Of a stretch of DNA of 64,000 nt, positions 23,777 through 32,483 are shown one piece after another. The position numbers and the translations under genes were made by a program. Each line of letters starts with the position of its first letter. Positions within the stretch are counted from its first letter, which is position 1. This DNA comes from Novosphingobium subterraneum (lineage in GTDB: Bacteria; Pseudomonadota; Alphaproteobacteria; Sphingomonadales; Sphingomonadaceae), in contig NZ_JRVC01000001.1 of the NCBI RefSeq assembly GCF_000807925.1, positions 62,001 to 126,000 of the forward strand, in the 5' to 3' direction. The notes under the pieces are model-generated. The model ran no database searches and was not told where the DNA came from. It saw nothing but the letters and a program-made list of their open reading frames with translations.

Positions 23777-26700
23777 ATGCTTTCGGTCGCATCAGTGGGA
23801 TCGGCAGGAGGCGCAGCCAACTATTTCGCCAAGGATGACTACTATGTTGGCGATGGCCCGGCTGAGCTCAGCGAGTGGGGCGGGAAGGGTGCCGAGGCTC
23901 TCGGGCTCAAGGGGCAGGTCTCGAAGGACGACTTCGAGAAGCTGCTCGACGGCAAGCTTCCCGACGGGAGCATCGTCAATACCAATGCCAACCGCCGCGC
24001 CGGGATCGACCTGACTTTCTCGATGCCGAAGTCGGCTAGTCTGATGATCCAGTTGGGGGGCGACAAGCGCGTTCTGGAGGCGCAAGCCAGTGCGGTCAAA
24101 TCTGTCATGGCCTATCTGGAAAAGCACTTCGCAGAAGCGCGGGACTATTCCCGGAATGGCAATGGCGAACCGGTCAGGACCGGCAACCTCGTCTACGCGC
24201 TCTTCCAGCACGATACGAGCCGCAAACTCGACCCGCAGAACCACACCCATGCCGTGATAGCCGCGATGACGCAGGACAAGGCGGGCAAGTGGAAGGCGCT
24301 CTGGAACGGCGAGATCTGGAAGAACAATTCGGTCCTAGGCTCAATCTATAACGCGGCCCTGCGCAGCAACCTCGAGAAGCTGGGATACCAGACAGAGATT
24401 ACCGGCAAGCACGGCCAGTTCGAGATCAAGGGTGTGCCGCGCGATGTCATCGATGCCTTCAGCCAGAGGCGTCAGGACATTCTGGCAACCGCGGAGAGGT
24501 TGGGTCGCAGTCCGACCGAAACCGAAGCGATGCGCGAGATCACCAAGCGGACCCGCGATCCCAAGCTCAATCCCGACGACAAGCAGGCGCTCAAGGCAGA
24601 ATGGGCGCGGCGCGCGGAAGGTCTTGGTTTCGACGCCAAGGCCCTTGCCGAACAGGCTATGTCGCGCTCGCAGCTGTCGGCCGAAGCCAAGCTTGGCACC
24701 GCCGAGCGCGTGCGCGAGGCGATCAACGACATTCGCGCGAATGCCCGAATCTATACGCGTCCGGCTGACGAACTCACGACTAATGGCCTGGCGCGGACCC
24801 TGCTGACCCCAAGACAGCTGCGCACTGAGATGGCAACCGCTTCGGCCATTCGCATGATTGGCGAGCGGGAAACCTCGTGGACGCGAGCCGAGCTCGTGAA
24901 AAGCGCGCTCGACCTTGGCCTCAAGGGCGTAACCGCCGAAGGTGTCGAAGCCCGAATGCAGCGGCTGCTGGAGGGCGGCCAGGTGCTCGCAGGCAAAAGC
25001 ACCCGGATCGATGGGGTGCCTGATCGGTATACCACGCCCGAACACCGAATGATCGAGCGCTCGACACTCGACAACGTGGCGCGAGGGAAGGGGGCCAGTC
25101 CAGCCATGATTGCGATGGGCGAGGCCCCGGCACGCCTGCGAGAGGCTGCCGGCGACAAACCACTCAACGTTGAGCAGATCGCCGCTGGCACCTTGGCGCT
25201 CGGGAGTGACGACCGCACGGTGGTGATCCAAGGGGTCGCGGGCGCCGGCAAGACGACACTCATTTCCGCCATCGCCAGCGTCTCCCATCAGGAGGGCAGG
25301 GAGGTGATCGGCCTTGCCTTTGCCAACAAGATGGTAAGCGACCTCCGGAACGATACCCAGCTTCGCGGTCGCGGCGGCGAAGTGCTGCAAGCGGGGATCG
25401 CAGCGCAGACGGTCTCCTCGTTCATCAACCAGCATTTGCGCGGTGCGCTCCATGGGTCAGGGCCGCAGTTCGAGGCCTCGCGCAACGCGGTCGCAGGCAA
25501 GGTTCTCATCCTTGATGAAGCCTCGCTCGTTGCCAACAAGCCGATGAACGACCTTCTCACCATCGCCAACCGGCTCGGCGCCGAGAAGGTCATTATGGTG
25601 GGCGACAAGGCGCAGCTGCTCTCGATCGAGGCGGGCAAAGCCTTTGCGCTCATCCAGGCGGACAATCCGGCCATGGCCCGGCTCGACACCAGCCTGCGCC
25701 AGCGGACACCCCACATGCAGGAAGCCGCCGGCCTTGCGAGGGCTGGCCAGTTCAGGGAGAGCTTTGCTTCGCTTGGGGAGCGCGTGATCGAGGCGGGGCA
25801 TGATCATCTTCGGGTCACGGCGCAAACCTGGCTAGCGCTGTCGCCGGAAGATCGGGCGCGCACAGCGATATACTCTGCTGGGCGCGATGCACGCGGCGCG
25901 CTCAACCGGATGGTGCAGGAGGGGCTGAAAGCCGAAGGAGCGCTGAAGGGCGAGGGCATACAGCTGACGACACTGCTACCGGCCCACGCGACACGCGAAG
26001 AGCTGCGCTATGCCAACACTTACGACAAGGGCCAGGTTCTCGAGGTCATGCGTGCCAACGCTCCGGGGGGGCTGGCGTGCGGGCGCTATGACGTTGAAGG
26101 CACCGATGGTCAGGGGAGGGTGGTGCTACGCGATGCACAGGGCAAGCTGAAGCGCTTCGACCCTTCCAGCATCGACCCGGCTGACAAGCGCGATGCCCTG
26201 CGACTTTCAGAGAAGCACCGGGAGACGATCTACGAAGGTGACAAGGTCCGCTGGAACGAAAAGGACACCGCTCGCGGCCTGATGAAGTCCGAAGAGGCCC
26301 GGATTCTGATGATCCAGGACGGGGTCGTAACGGTCGAGAACCGCCAAGGCGACACCATCGAGCTCAAGCAGAACGACCGGATGCTCGAGCGCATGGGTCT
26401 CGCCTATGCGCTGAACATGCATCAGGCGCAGGGCGATACCCGTGACATGGCGATCGGCGAGATGCACTCGGCCGCTCGCAACCTTTCCAACCAGCGCCTT
26501 GCACTTGTGATGATGACCCGCGTGCGTGACGACATCACGATCGTCACCAACGACAAGGACCGTCTGCTCAGTCAGATTGAGCGCAACCCCGGCGACAAGA
26601 CCAGCGCGCTAGAGACCCTTGGCGAGAAGCAGGTCGATGAGGGCAAGGGAAAGCGTACGTCCGCTGAATTCAGCCCGAAGATCCCCGAACACCTGCGCGC

Positions 26701-26803
26701 CGGTAGAGACAGCCTCGCGCCGCTTCCCAATGTGGCAAGGGACAGCCTGCGGTCAGTACCTCAGATCGACCTGCCCGAACGCAGCATCGAACGCAGCCGA
26801 TAG
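23777..26803 (+). CDS. traI: MobF relaxase-helicase, TraI/TrwC type
   Basis: A 1008-residue bifunctional conjugative relaxase. The N-terminal relaxase domain begins MLSVASVGSAGGAANYFAKD; candidate catalytic tyrosines are Tyr16 and the pair Tyr22-Tyr23. The metal-binding His cluster lies at about residues 142-158 (FQHDTSRKLDPQNHTH). The helicase part has Walker A GVAGAGKTTL near residue 484, Walker B LILDEASLV near 576 and a late motif NMHQAQGDTRDM near 878. It would nick oriT, remain covalently bound to the 5' end and unwind the strand. It resembles TrwC in length and lacks the long TraI C-terminus of F. ATG 23777 is chosen because it gives the family N-terminus. Confidence 0.93.
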   Translation: MLSVASVGSAGGAANYFAKDDYYVGDGPAELSEWGGKGAEALGLKGQVSKDDFEKLLDGKLPDGSIVNTNANRRAGIDLTFSMPKSASLMIQLGGDKRVLEAQASAVKSVMAYLEKHFAEARDYSRNGNGEPVRTGNLVYALFQHDTSRKLDPQNHTHAVIAAMTQDKAGKWKALWNGEIWKNNSVLGSIYNAALRSNLEKLGYQTEITGKHGQFEIKGVPRDVIDAFSQRRQDILATAERLGRSPTETEAMREITKRTRDPKLNPDDKQALKAEWARRAEGLGFDAKALAEQAMSRSQLSAEAKLGTAERVREAINDIRANARIYTRPADELTTNGLARTLLTPRQLRTEMATASAIRMIGERETSWTRAELVKSALDLGLKGVTAEGVEARMQRLLEGGQVLAGKSTRIDGVPDRYTTPEHRMIERSTLDNVARGKGASPAMIAMGEAPARLREAAGDKPLNVEQIAAGTLALGSDDRTVVIQGVAGAGKTTLISAIASVSHQEGREVIGLAFANKMVSDLRNDTQLRGRGGEVLQAGIAAQTVSSFINQHLRGALHGSGPQFEASRNAVAGKVLILDEASLVANKPMNDLLTIANRLGAEKVIMVGDKAQLLSIEAGKAFALIQADNPAMARLDTSLRQRTPHMQEAAGLARAGQFRESFASLGERVIEAGHDHLRVTAQTWLALSPEDRARTAIYSAGRDARGALNRMVQEGLKAEGALKGEGIQLTTLLPAHATREELRYANTYDKGQVLEVMRANAPGGLACGRYDVEGTDGQGRVVLRDAQGKLKRFDPSSIDPADKRDALRLSEKHRETIYEGDKVRWNEKDTARGLMKSEEARILMIQDGVVTVENRQGDTIELKQNDRMLERMGLAYALNMHQAQGDTRDMAIGEMHSAARNLSNQRLALVMMTRVRDDITIVTNDKDRLLSQIERNPGDKTSALETLGEKQVDEGKGKRTSAEFSPKIPEHLRAGRDSLAPLPNVARDSLRSVPQIDLPERSIERSR

Positions 26804-26813
26804 GAGAAGAGTC

Positions 26814-27149
26814 ATGCTACGACGAGATCCAGCGATGTCCGGTGCGGAATCAGGTTCTGCAAGTGAGCCAATTTCTCTCGTTTCGCATCCGGTAACGGAA
26901 GGGTTCATCAAGGCAACAGGGGTTGATGCTCCCGGCGTCGCTGAGCCGGTTGGGGTCCAGCTTGGCCCTTTCCCCGGACCGGAATGGGTTGCTCTCGGTT
27001 TGGCCATCCTGGCCTCAGTGGCTGCCGGATCGCTGGCGGCTGCGTGCGCAAAAGTCTTCCGGAAAATAGTGCGGCTGCACCCTTCACGGCTCAGGGCTCG
27101 CCAATCAGCCACTACCCGATCGACCAGGCCCCAGAGGCAATCGGCATGA
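26814..27149 (+). CDS. Small membrane protein after traI
   Basis: A 111-residue protein of unknown function with one hydrophobic segment (about residues 58-80, WVALGLAILASVAAGSLAAA) and a short basic C-terminal tail (RLRARQSATTRSTRPQRQ). TAGGAGAAG lies 4-12 nt before the ATG at 26814, and the gene starts 10 nt after traI, so it belongs to the transfer operon. Small membrane proteins are common beside relaxase genes, often for entry exclusion or fertility control; which applies here is unknown. Confidence 0.6.
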   Translation: MLRRDPAMSGAESGSASEPISLVSHPVTEGFIKATGVDAPGVAEPVGVQLGPFPGPEWVALGLAILASVAAGSLAAACAKVFRKIVRLHPSRLRARQSATTRSTRPQRQSA

Positions 27150-27203
27150 TCCTGCGCATCCAATCTTCCAGACCGTCCATCACCACATCAAGGAGAGCAT
27201 GAA

Positions 27204-27413
27204 ATGGCATTCGATTACGAAGATGCCGGAACCTTCGGCAGCGAGCGCGAGGCGAAGGACTGGGCGCTGCGCAACAAGATTGATCTGCGCGATCTCCACA
27301 TCCACAATGCCGGCGGTCAGCGGGTCGAGGTGGGTATTCGCAAGAGCGCCTACGACCAGCGCGAAGACTATGACAACCGGTACGGGCAGAGGCAGGACGG
27401 CTTCTGGCGGTGA
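27204..27413 (+). CDS. Uncharacterised small charged protein
   Basis: A 69-residue protein, hydrophilic and charged throughout (MAFDYEDAGTFGSEREAKDW, then a central acidic/His part and a Tyr/Arg/Gln-rich tail). The start has AAGGAGAGC upstream and is the second of two close ATGs. No domain is recognised. It is the last of the plus-strand genes after traI. Confidence 0.5.
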   Translation: MAFDYEDAGTFGSEREAKDWALRNKIDLRDLHIHNAGGQRVEVGIRKSAYDQREDYDNRYGQRQDGFWR

Positions 27414-27633
27414 AAGTTTGATGTGATGTGACCGACTGACGCCTGATGAGCCATTGGATCAATCGCGGAAGAGATATGATCCCCCGACAGATCAAGAAGC
27501 CAATCTTTTGGCTCATTGCGTGATCCATCTGCGGGCTGGCTCGGGGTCGGTAACCCTGCTTTCCGCGAAAATGAGGCATAGATGATTGTCGTTATTGCGT
27601 CGGAATGGCTCATTATTGAGGCAGGAGGACGTT

Positions 27634-28566
27634 ATGAGCACCATCAACCCGGACAAATTGATCTTCCTGCGTAAGGAAGCCGGACTGACCGCCGAAGCGT
27701 TGGCCGATGCGGCCCACGTCGGCCGCGCTACCATCACCCGAATTGAAAACGGGAAAGCGGGCCCGACCCGACCCGAGACGGCCAAGAGACTGGCAAGCAC
27801 CCTGAAGTGCCAGCCTGCGGACCTTTTCACACCTCCCGACCCTGATCAGGCGCGCAACTTTTTCAACGATCGCGCGCCCCTCGACCTCAGCATCTCGAAT
27901 GCGGCGCAGAATGCGCTGGAGCTTGTCGCCATGCGCTACAATGAGACCCGCGAAACGATCCTCGAACTGGCGCCGCTGCTGTTCGACCTTGTCGCGCGCG
28001 AGAGCCTCCTCGAACGCAGCAATCGGCTCGCGGAACTCAGCGCCCGGCGTGACGCCGTTGGTGAAATGGGCCGTCATTTCTCTCACCTCGGCGGCAGGTT
28101 CCTGCATGATTGGCAGGCGGAAGAAGTGGAGACCCAGGAGGAGATCTCGATCCGCAAGCGGGATCTTCGCGCCTCCTACGTTCTCGAGAGCACGAAGATC
28201 GAGGATGCCTTCGTGCCGCAGGATTATGACGAGGAATGCGACAACCCCTTCGTGGACCATCTGAAGCGGCGCATGGAAGAGGTGCGGCAGGATGGCGACG
28301 ACGCACCTTCGCTCGACGTGTGGCCAGTATGGCGCAGCCCGAGTTACGACGTTGGAAATGGGGAGGCATTGGTCCTCGCGCAGGGCGATATAGAACTGGC
28401 GAGGTCGATCTTGACAGGTGCTGTCCAACTCGCTCGGCTACCGAAAAACCTGCGCGGTGCAGATGCCGCGGAGGCAAGATTGGGCTGGATGCGTGAGCAA
28501 AAAGCTCTGCACGACGAGAAGATTGCAGAGCTCCTCGGTGATCTCCTTATCGATGCAATCGAATAA
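27634..28566 (+). CDS. XRE-family transcriptional regulator with large C-terminal domain
   Basis: A 310-residue protein. The N-terminal 65 residues are a clear XRE helix-turn-helix (LIFLRKEAGLTAEALADAAH, then VGRATITRIENGKAGPT). The remaining 245 residues are helical with a charged central part (VETQEEISIRKRDLRASYV) and resemble no sensor domain I know. GCAGGAGG precedes the ATG. The leader is AT-rich (TTGTCGTTATTGCG, then CTCATTATTGAG) and could carry its own operator. It may control the transfer region or be a lone plasmid regulator. Confidence 0.75.
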   Translation: MSTINPDKLIFLRKEAGLTAEALADAAHVGRATITRIENGKAGPTRPETAKRLASTLKCQPADLFTPPDPDQARNFFNDRAPLDLSISNAAQNALELVAMRYNETRETILELAPLLFDLVARESLLERSNRLAELSARRDAVGEMGRHFSHLGGRFLHDWQAEEVETQEEISIRKRDLRASYVLESTKIEDAFVPQDYDEECDNPFVDHLKRRMEEVRQDGDDAPSLDVWPVWRSPSYDVGNGEALVLAQGDIELARSILTGAVQLARLPKNLRGADAAEARLGWMREQKALHDEKIAELLGDLLIDAIE

Positions 28567-28577
28567 GGAGGGGCGCC

Positions 28578-28832
28578 ATGAACAGGAATCCATTTGGCGC
28601 GGGCTCTCTCACCGGTCGCGGCGCGGCTCAGTCGACCCGGCACGGCCAGCTACGACAGGCTGAGCGCTGTGTCCCGCAGTTCATCATCGATGCGCTGATC
28701 GACTTTGGCGAGGAGCGGTTTCTCGGAGGCGAATGCAGATCATACAGCTTCACCAAAGCAACCTGGAAAAAATACGCCTGCTATATGGGATCGGATCGAC
28801 GGGAAATACGCGATGATCGGACGGCAGGATAA
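28578..28832 (+). CDS. Small protein, probably truncated or fused at its 3' end
   Basis: An 84-residue protein preceded by AAGGAGG and starting 12 nt after the XRE gene. Its core (VPQFIIDALIDFGEERFLGG, then SYSFTKATWKKYACYMG) resembles a small protein family frequent in sphingomonad mobile DNA, normally ending soon after this motif. After about residue 70 the reading frame runs into sequence that, in another frame, encodes part of a GH130 enzyme. The C-terminal 14 residues are therefore likely a fusion artefact of a deletion near 28,780. Confidence 0.5.
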   Translation: MNRNPFGAGSLTGRGAAQSTRHGQLRQAERCVPQFIIDALIDFGEERFLGGECRSYSFTKATWKKYACYMGSDRREIRDDRTAG

Positions 28833-29241
28833 CGAGAACATCTGGCTCCTGGCCTCGGACGATGTTTACGATTGGAACGGCGGGGCAAGAATAGTCCGGC
28901 CGCGTTGGCCTTGGGAATTCGTCCAGATGGGCAACTGCGGCTCGCCGATCGAAATCGACGAGGGTTGGTTGCTCATGACTCACGGTGTTGGACCGGCGCG
29001 CAATTACTGCATTGGCGCTTGCCTCCTCGACCGAAATGATCCTGCCAAACTGCTTGCCCGGGTCACACAGCCGTTGTTGCGGGCCGATGCGGACGAACGG
29101 GATGGTTACGTTCCCAATGTCATGTACAGCTGCGGTGCGATGGTTCACGGGCGGACTTTGGTGTTGCCCTACGCTGTTGCCGATAGCTTCACTCGTTTCG
29201 CCACAATGCCGCTCGATCGGTTGCTGGCGGCGATGGCGTAG
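28789..29241 (+). pseudogene. GH130 glycoside phosphorylase, N-terminally truncated
   Basis: About 150 codons that match the C-terminal part of GH130 enzymes (beta-mannoside phosphorylase group): IDGKYAMIGRQDNENIWLL, then MGNCGSPIEIDEGWLLMTHG, RDGYVPNVMYSCGAMVHG and LPYAVADSFTRFATM. Full-length members have roughly 300-480 residues, and everything before the blade containing IDGKYAM is missing. No ribosome-binding site or start is associated. The upstream sequence is the small gene at 28578 in a different frame, so this is a deletion or insertion junction. It is probably a dead remnant of a former chromosomal or cargo locus. Confidence 0.8.
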
Positions 29242-29330
29242 CGGGATCGCGATCCAGGGAGAAGCCAGACAATTGACAGCACGCCATCTTGCTGCTTCAC
29301 CCGCCGCAATAAGGCATATCCGCAGGAGGA

Positions 29331-29352
29331 ACACCCTGACCGGTGAGGGTGT
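29331..29352. terminator. Hairpin ACACCCT/AGGGTGT
   Basis: A perfect 7-bp stem with an 8-nt loop, downstream of the minus-strand SRPBCC gene and of the plus-strand GH130 remnant. It has no clear T tract in either direction; a weak terminator is possible. Confidence 0.35.
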
Positions 29353-29402
29353 CGTCGTGCAAATTTTTCCTGTGCGTTGTTCCGAGCCCCCTGCCCGCGC
29401 GG

Positions 29403-29912
29403 TCACGCGGCGAAGGTGTGTGCTGCATCGTTCGCCATGGATCGGGTGCACCAGCGTGCATATGCGCGGCCAGGGATCAGTCCCAACAAGCGCCAGGGCC
29501 AATTCGGCAGATCGTAGTCGATGAAGACCGTCAGCCGCGAACCGAGTCCTTGGGGGGCAATGTCGAAACCCATCCGATAGGCACCGATGACCAGCAATCG
29601 CGGCACGCCTTCGGTTTCCCAGGCCTTGCGGCGAGGCGGATCGCGTTCGGTGACGATCTCGCTCAGCTCGAGCGAAAGGCCCAGCACCTTGCCGTGCATG
29701 CCGATCCTCGAGCCCAGCATACGTCCGCGATCGTGATCGAACGTGAACTTCATCGAACTCCCGGCCATCATTGCAGAAGACTGCATCATGTGGGACGCCA
29801 GCTTTGCTTGATCGTCCAGGTGCTCGAACAGCGTTGCGGGATCGACGGCAATATCGACCACTACAGCCGCTCTGTGCTGGTAGAATCTCTGTGGTGATTT
29901 GCCGTGCGGCAT
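29403..29912 (-). CDS. SRPBCC-fold protein
   Basis: A 169-residue protein with the SRPBCC/START-like pattern: AVVVDIAVDPATLFEHLDDQ at the start of the fold, a long central strand region including LSLELSEIVTERDPPRRKAW, and a C-terminal helix rich in small residues. Such helix-grip proteins bind hydrophobic ligands in the cytoplasm. The ATG at 29912 is chosen because AGGA lies 5-8 nt upstream; an in-frame ATG at 29963 adds a basic extension. It lies 67 nt downstream of the small Met-rich gene in the same direction. Confidence 0.7.
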   Translation of the reverse strand: MPHGKSPQRFYQHRAAVVVDIAVDPATLFEHLDDQAKLASHMMQSSAMMAGSSMKFTFDHDRGRMLGSRIGMHGKVLGLSLELSEIVTERDPPRRKAWETEGVPRLLVIGAYRMGFDIAPQGLGSRLTVFIDYDLPNWPWRLLGLIPGRAYARWCTRSMANDAAHTFAA

Positions 29913-29979
29913 CGAATCCTGCCGTTCTTCGCCCTTCACCGTAGAGCGTTCACTTGACTGCATGGCGCCGGCAAGCCGT

Positions 29980-30240
29980 TCAACAGCAGCCGCCGGACTT
30001 CATCGGCATGGCGGAAGGCGATGGGGACGGCGAAGGGTGAGGTGCCGCGGCGGGCGCGCGCTGGGTTCGCGCGGAGCGCTGCCGATGCCGGACAGGGTGC
30101 TTCGGCTTCGCCTTGGGTTTCACCTGCTGCTTTGGAGCAGGCATGTCGCTCATGCCGGGAGGCATCTGGTCGGCCAGGGCGGGGCCGATACCTGCGGTCA
30201 GAAGTCCCAAAGCAGCGACGATCATCGATGTTCTTTTCAT
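29980..30240 (-). CDS. Small exported Met/Pro/His-rich protein ending in GGCC
   Basis: An 86-residue protein with a signal peptide (MKRTSMIVAALGLLTAGIGP, cleavage near ALA-DQ), a short acidic/Met start to the mature part (DQMPPGMSDMP), a Pro/Lys-rich linker with RHRQRS, and a C-terminus AMPMKSGGCC. The same MPMKxG..CC ending and a matching N-terminal half (ADxLPxDMP-like) are seen in the 145-residue protein at 39744. Both are probably periplasmic copper-binding proteins. The TACGTA motif is 79 nt upstream. Confidence 0.65.
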   Translation of the reverse strand: MKRTSMIVAALGLLTAGIGPALADQMPPGMSDMPAPKQQVKPKAKPKHPVRHRQRSARTQRAPAAAPHPSPSPSPSAMPMKSGGCC

Positions 30241-30318
30241 GCAGTGTTTCCTTGCTGATGGCTGCCACGGTTCGGTCAGCCTCGCGGGGATTCTGCGGCG
30301 GGCGGGTTAGAGGCGCTA

Positions 30319-30324
30319 TACGTA
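30319..30324 (-). promoter_or_regulatory. TACGTA motif upstream of the small Met-rich gene
   Basis: Part of TATACGTAGAT on the plus strand, 79 nt upstream of the start at 30240. One of five TACGTA sites in intergenic DNA of the cargo region; possible FixJ-type regulator site. Confidence 0.35.
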
Positions 30325-30407
30325 GATCGCGAATGGACAGCGCGGGCGATCACGCCGACGAAAGAGCATCGCATCGACAGCGCCAGGCCGCGGAGCGCTG
30401 GCCAGGC

Positions 30408-31214
30408 CTACGATACGGGTTCAAGGCCGAGGCTTATCAGAGCCTGCCAGACCTCATCGGACGTATTTGCATAGGCGAACAGTTCGCGATCGGCGCGATC
30501 GATCATGCCGTTCTCGCAGAAAACATCGAGATTGATGGCTGCCTGCCAATAGCTTTGGTCGAACAGCACGATCGGCACCTTGGGAGCCTTTCCGGTCTGG
30601 CGGAGGGTCAGGATTTCGAACATCTCGTCCAAAGTCCCGAAGCCGCCCGGGAATACGACCAGAGCGCTGGCGCGCATCGCGAGGTGCATTTTGCGGATCG
30701 CAAAATAATGGAACCGGAATGTCAGCTCGGGCGTGGTGTAGGGATTGGGTGCCTGCTCGCGCGGGAGCGTGATATTGAAACCGATCGTCGGTGCACAGGC
30801 ATCGTGCGCGCCGCGATTGGCCGCCTCCATGATCCCCGGCCCGCCCCCAGTGGCGATGACATTGACCCGTTTGCCATCGTTGCGCGAGAGCGCGCCGCCG
30901 CGTTCGGATGCCAGTCGGCCGAACTTGCGCGCCTCGTCATACCAGAAGCCGCCATTGCCAGTTTGCCCTGCCCGGACCCGCGCACTGCCGAAGACGACAA
31001 TCGTCGACAAGACGCCCCAAGCGCGCAGAGCCTCTTCGACTTTTTCGTATTCGAGCAGAAAGCGGACCCCGCGCATCGAATCGCCGAGAATGAAGTCCTG
31101 ATCCAGCGCGGCCAAACGGTACGAGGGCAGGTCCGCAGCGCGCACGCTTGGAAAGCAATGCTCGCAGGGATGCGGTGTGAGGGCGCTGCAGTACGGCTCG
31201 TCATTCGAGGTCAT
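30408..31214 (-). CDS. LOG-family protein (TIGR00730, Rossmann fold)
   Basis: A 268-residue protein. The motif VVFPGGFGTLDEMFEILTLR at about residues 190-210 and ATGGGPGIMEAANRGAH near 125 define the LOG family (cytokinin riboside 5'-monophosphate phosphoribohydrolase type, long called lysine decarboxylase by error). It would hydrolyse a nucleoside 5'-monophosphate to base and ribose 5-phosphate. An extra N-terminal 50-residue stretch with CEHCF is unusual and could bind metal. Its start overlaps the end of gnd by ATGA, so the two form one minus-strand operon. Confidence 0.88.
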   Translation of the reverse strand: MTSNDEPYCSALTPHPCEHCFPSVRAADLPSYRLAALDQDFILGDSMRGVRFLLEYEKVEEALRAWGVLSTIVVFGSARVRAGQTGNGGFWYDEARKFGRLASERGGALSRNDGKRVNVIATGGGPGIMEAANRGAHDACAPTIGFNITLPREQAPNPYTTPELTFRFHYFAIRKMHLAMRASALVVFPGGFGTLDEMFEILTLRQTGKAPKVPIVLFDQSYWQAAINLDVFCENGMIDRADRELFAYANTSDEVWQALISLGLEPVS

Positions 31215-32242
31215 CGGCGCGCTCCAATATCCTCGGGGCGGGTTCCGCGTGATCCTTGGAGCTGCGGCTGCATGGCCTCGCGATGACCGCCGAACTCCTC
31301 GCGCATGGCCGAAAGCATCTTGTCGCCGAACGTATGCTCGTGGCGCGACCTGAACCGCGCATTCAATGCGGCAGCCAGGACATTGGCCGGAACACCTTGC
31401 TTGATCGCGGTCGATACGGCCCAACGCCCCTCGCCGGAGTCGTCGACCTGTCCTTCGAGATGCAGCAGCTGGCCATCCTTGGCCAAAGCGCCCGCGATCA
31501 GGTCGAGCAGCCAGGAGGATACGACACTGCCCCGCCGCCAAACCTCGGCGATATCCGCGAGGTTGAATTCGTATCGAGCGCCTGTCCGATCGGCCAGGAC
31601 CGAGGCGTTTCGCAGGATGTCGAAGCCTTCGGCGAACGCCTGCATCATCCCATATTCGATGGCGTTGTGAACCATCTTCGCGAAGTGTCCGGCGCCGTGG
31701 GGTCCGGCATGGACATATCCATGGTCCGGCCTCTGGTCTGCGCCCTGGCGTCCGATCGTCTGTGCCGCTGCGCCGATCCCGGGCGCCAGCGCCTTGAAGA
31801 TCGGATCGATATGGGAGACCGCTTCGGGCGTTCCGCCGATCATCAGCGAGTAGCCGCGCTCGCGGCCCCAGATGCCGCCGCTCGTGCCCACATCGACGTA
31901 ACCGATCCCGCTTTCAGCGAGCAGGGCCGCCCGGCGAAGATCATCTTCATAGAAGGTGTTTCCGCCATCGACGATGATGTCGCCGGGAGACAGGAGGTCC
32001 GACAGGGTGTGAATGGCCGTTTCGGTTGCGGAGCCGGCTGGCAGCATTATCCAGAGGACGCGCGGCGCGGACAGGGCTGCTACCAGCCCGGACAGATCAC
32101 GTGCTGCTTGAGCTCCAGCTGCCGCGATTTCATCCACCCGCGCCAGGTCGAGATCGAAGGCAATGCAGCTGTGCCCTGCGGCCAGCAGCCTGCGGGCGAT
32201 ATTGCTGCCCATGCGGCCGAGCCCGACAATTCCGATTTGCAT
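31211..32242 (-). CDS. gnd: 6-phosphogluconate dehydrogenase, short NAD-type
   Basis: A 343-residue oxidoreductase: NAD(P)-binding GIVGLGRMGSNIARR at the N-terminus, WIMLPAG, VDGGNTFYEDD, GTSGGIWGRERGY and the catalytic block GPHGAGHFAKMVHNAIEYGM. These are the landmarks of the short, NAD-preferring YqeC/GndA-like branch; full-length GndA has about 470 residues. It would oxidatively decarboxylate 6-phosphogluconate to ribulose 5-phosphate and produce reducing power. ATG 32242 follows GGAGAGGGGGAC. It shares the divergent promoter region 32243-32483 with the beta-CASP gene. Confidence 0.88.
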   Translation of the reverse strand: MQIGIVGLGRMGSNIARRLLAAGHSCIAFDLDLARVDEIAAAGAQAARDLSGLVAALSAPRVLWIMLPAGSATETAIHTLSDLLSPGDIIVDGGNTFYEDDLRRAALLAESGIGYVDVGTSGGIWGRERGYSLMIGGTPEAVSHIDPIFKALAPGIGAAAQTIGRQGADQRPDHGYVHAGPHGAGHFAKMVHNAIEYGMMQAFAEGFDILRNASVLADRTGARYEFNLADIAEVWRRGSVVSSWLLDLIAGALAKDGQLLHLEGQVDDSGEGRWAVSTAIKQGVPANVLAAALNARFRSRHEHTFGDKMLSAMREEFGGHREAMQPQLQGSRGTRPEDIGARR

Positions 32243-32360
32243 GCCGACCGTCCCCCTCTCCATCGTTTTTCGCTTCGAAGCGCGCCAGGCGAATATAGAC
32301 CCGGCATGCGTTCGAGCGCCCTGACCTGGTGCAACTGCGGCGACGCGGCAAATAGCGCCA

Positions 32361-32387
32361 TAGGTAGATGTCACATTGCCCTAGGTC
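32361..32387 (-). promoter_or_regulatory. Conserved 27-bp promoter element, copy 1
   Basis: Aligned with 47574-47600, it shares TA(C/G)GTAGATGTCACA at the left and CCTAG(A/G)T at the right, about 20 of 27 positions. Copy 1 lies upstream of gnd and of the divergent beta-CASP gene; copy 2 lies upstream of the lone receiver gene. Confidence 0.45.
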
Positions 32388-32413
32388 GCCGCGCGACCAT
32401 TCGCTGCGAGCAA

Positions 32414-32419
32414 TACGTA
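32414..32419 (+). promoter_or_regulatory. TACGTA motif upstream of the beta-CASP gene
   Basis: Within CAATACGTATG, 65 nt before the start at 32484. The same 10-mer context CAATACGTAT is repeated at 33981-33990. Confidence 0.4.
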
Positions 32420-32483
32420 TGGCCTTCGTCCCGCACGCCAGAGAAAATCGGTCCTAGAACCACGATTTCGGGAGGCAACGTCC

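Noticed and set aside
24341..25453. A 370-codon minus-strand open frame inside traI
   Set aside because: A shadow of traI; no start signal and no domain.
29343..29897. A plus-strand frame opposite the SRPBCC gene
   Set aside because: It is antisense to a gene with a recognisable fold and has no start signal of its own.
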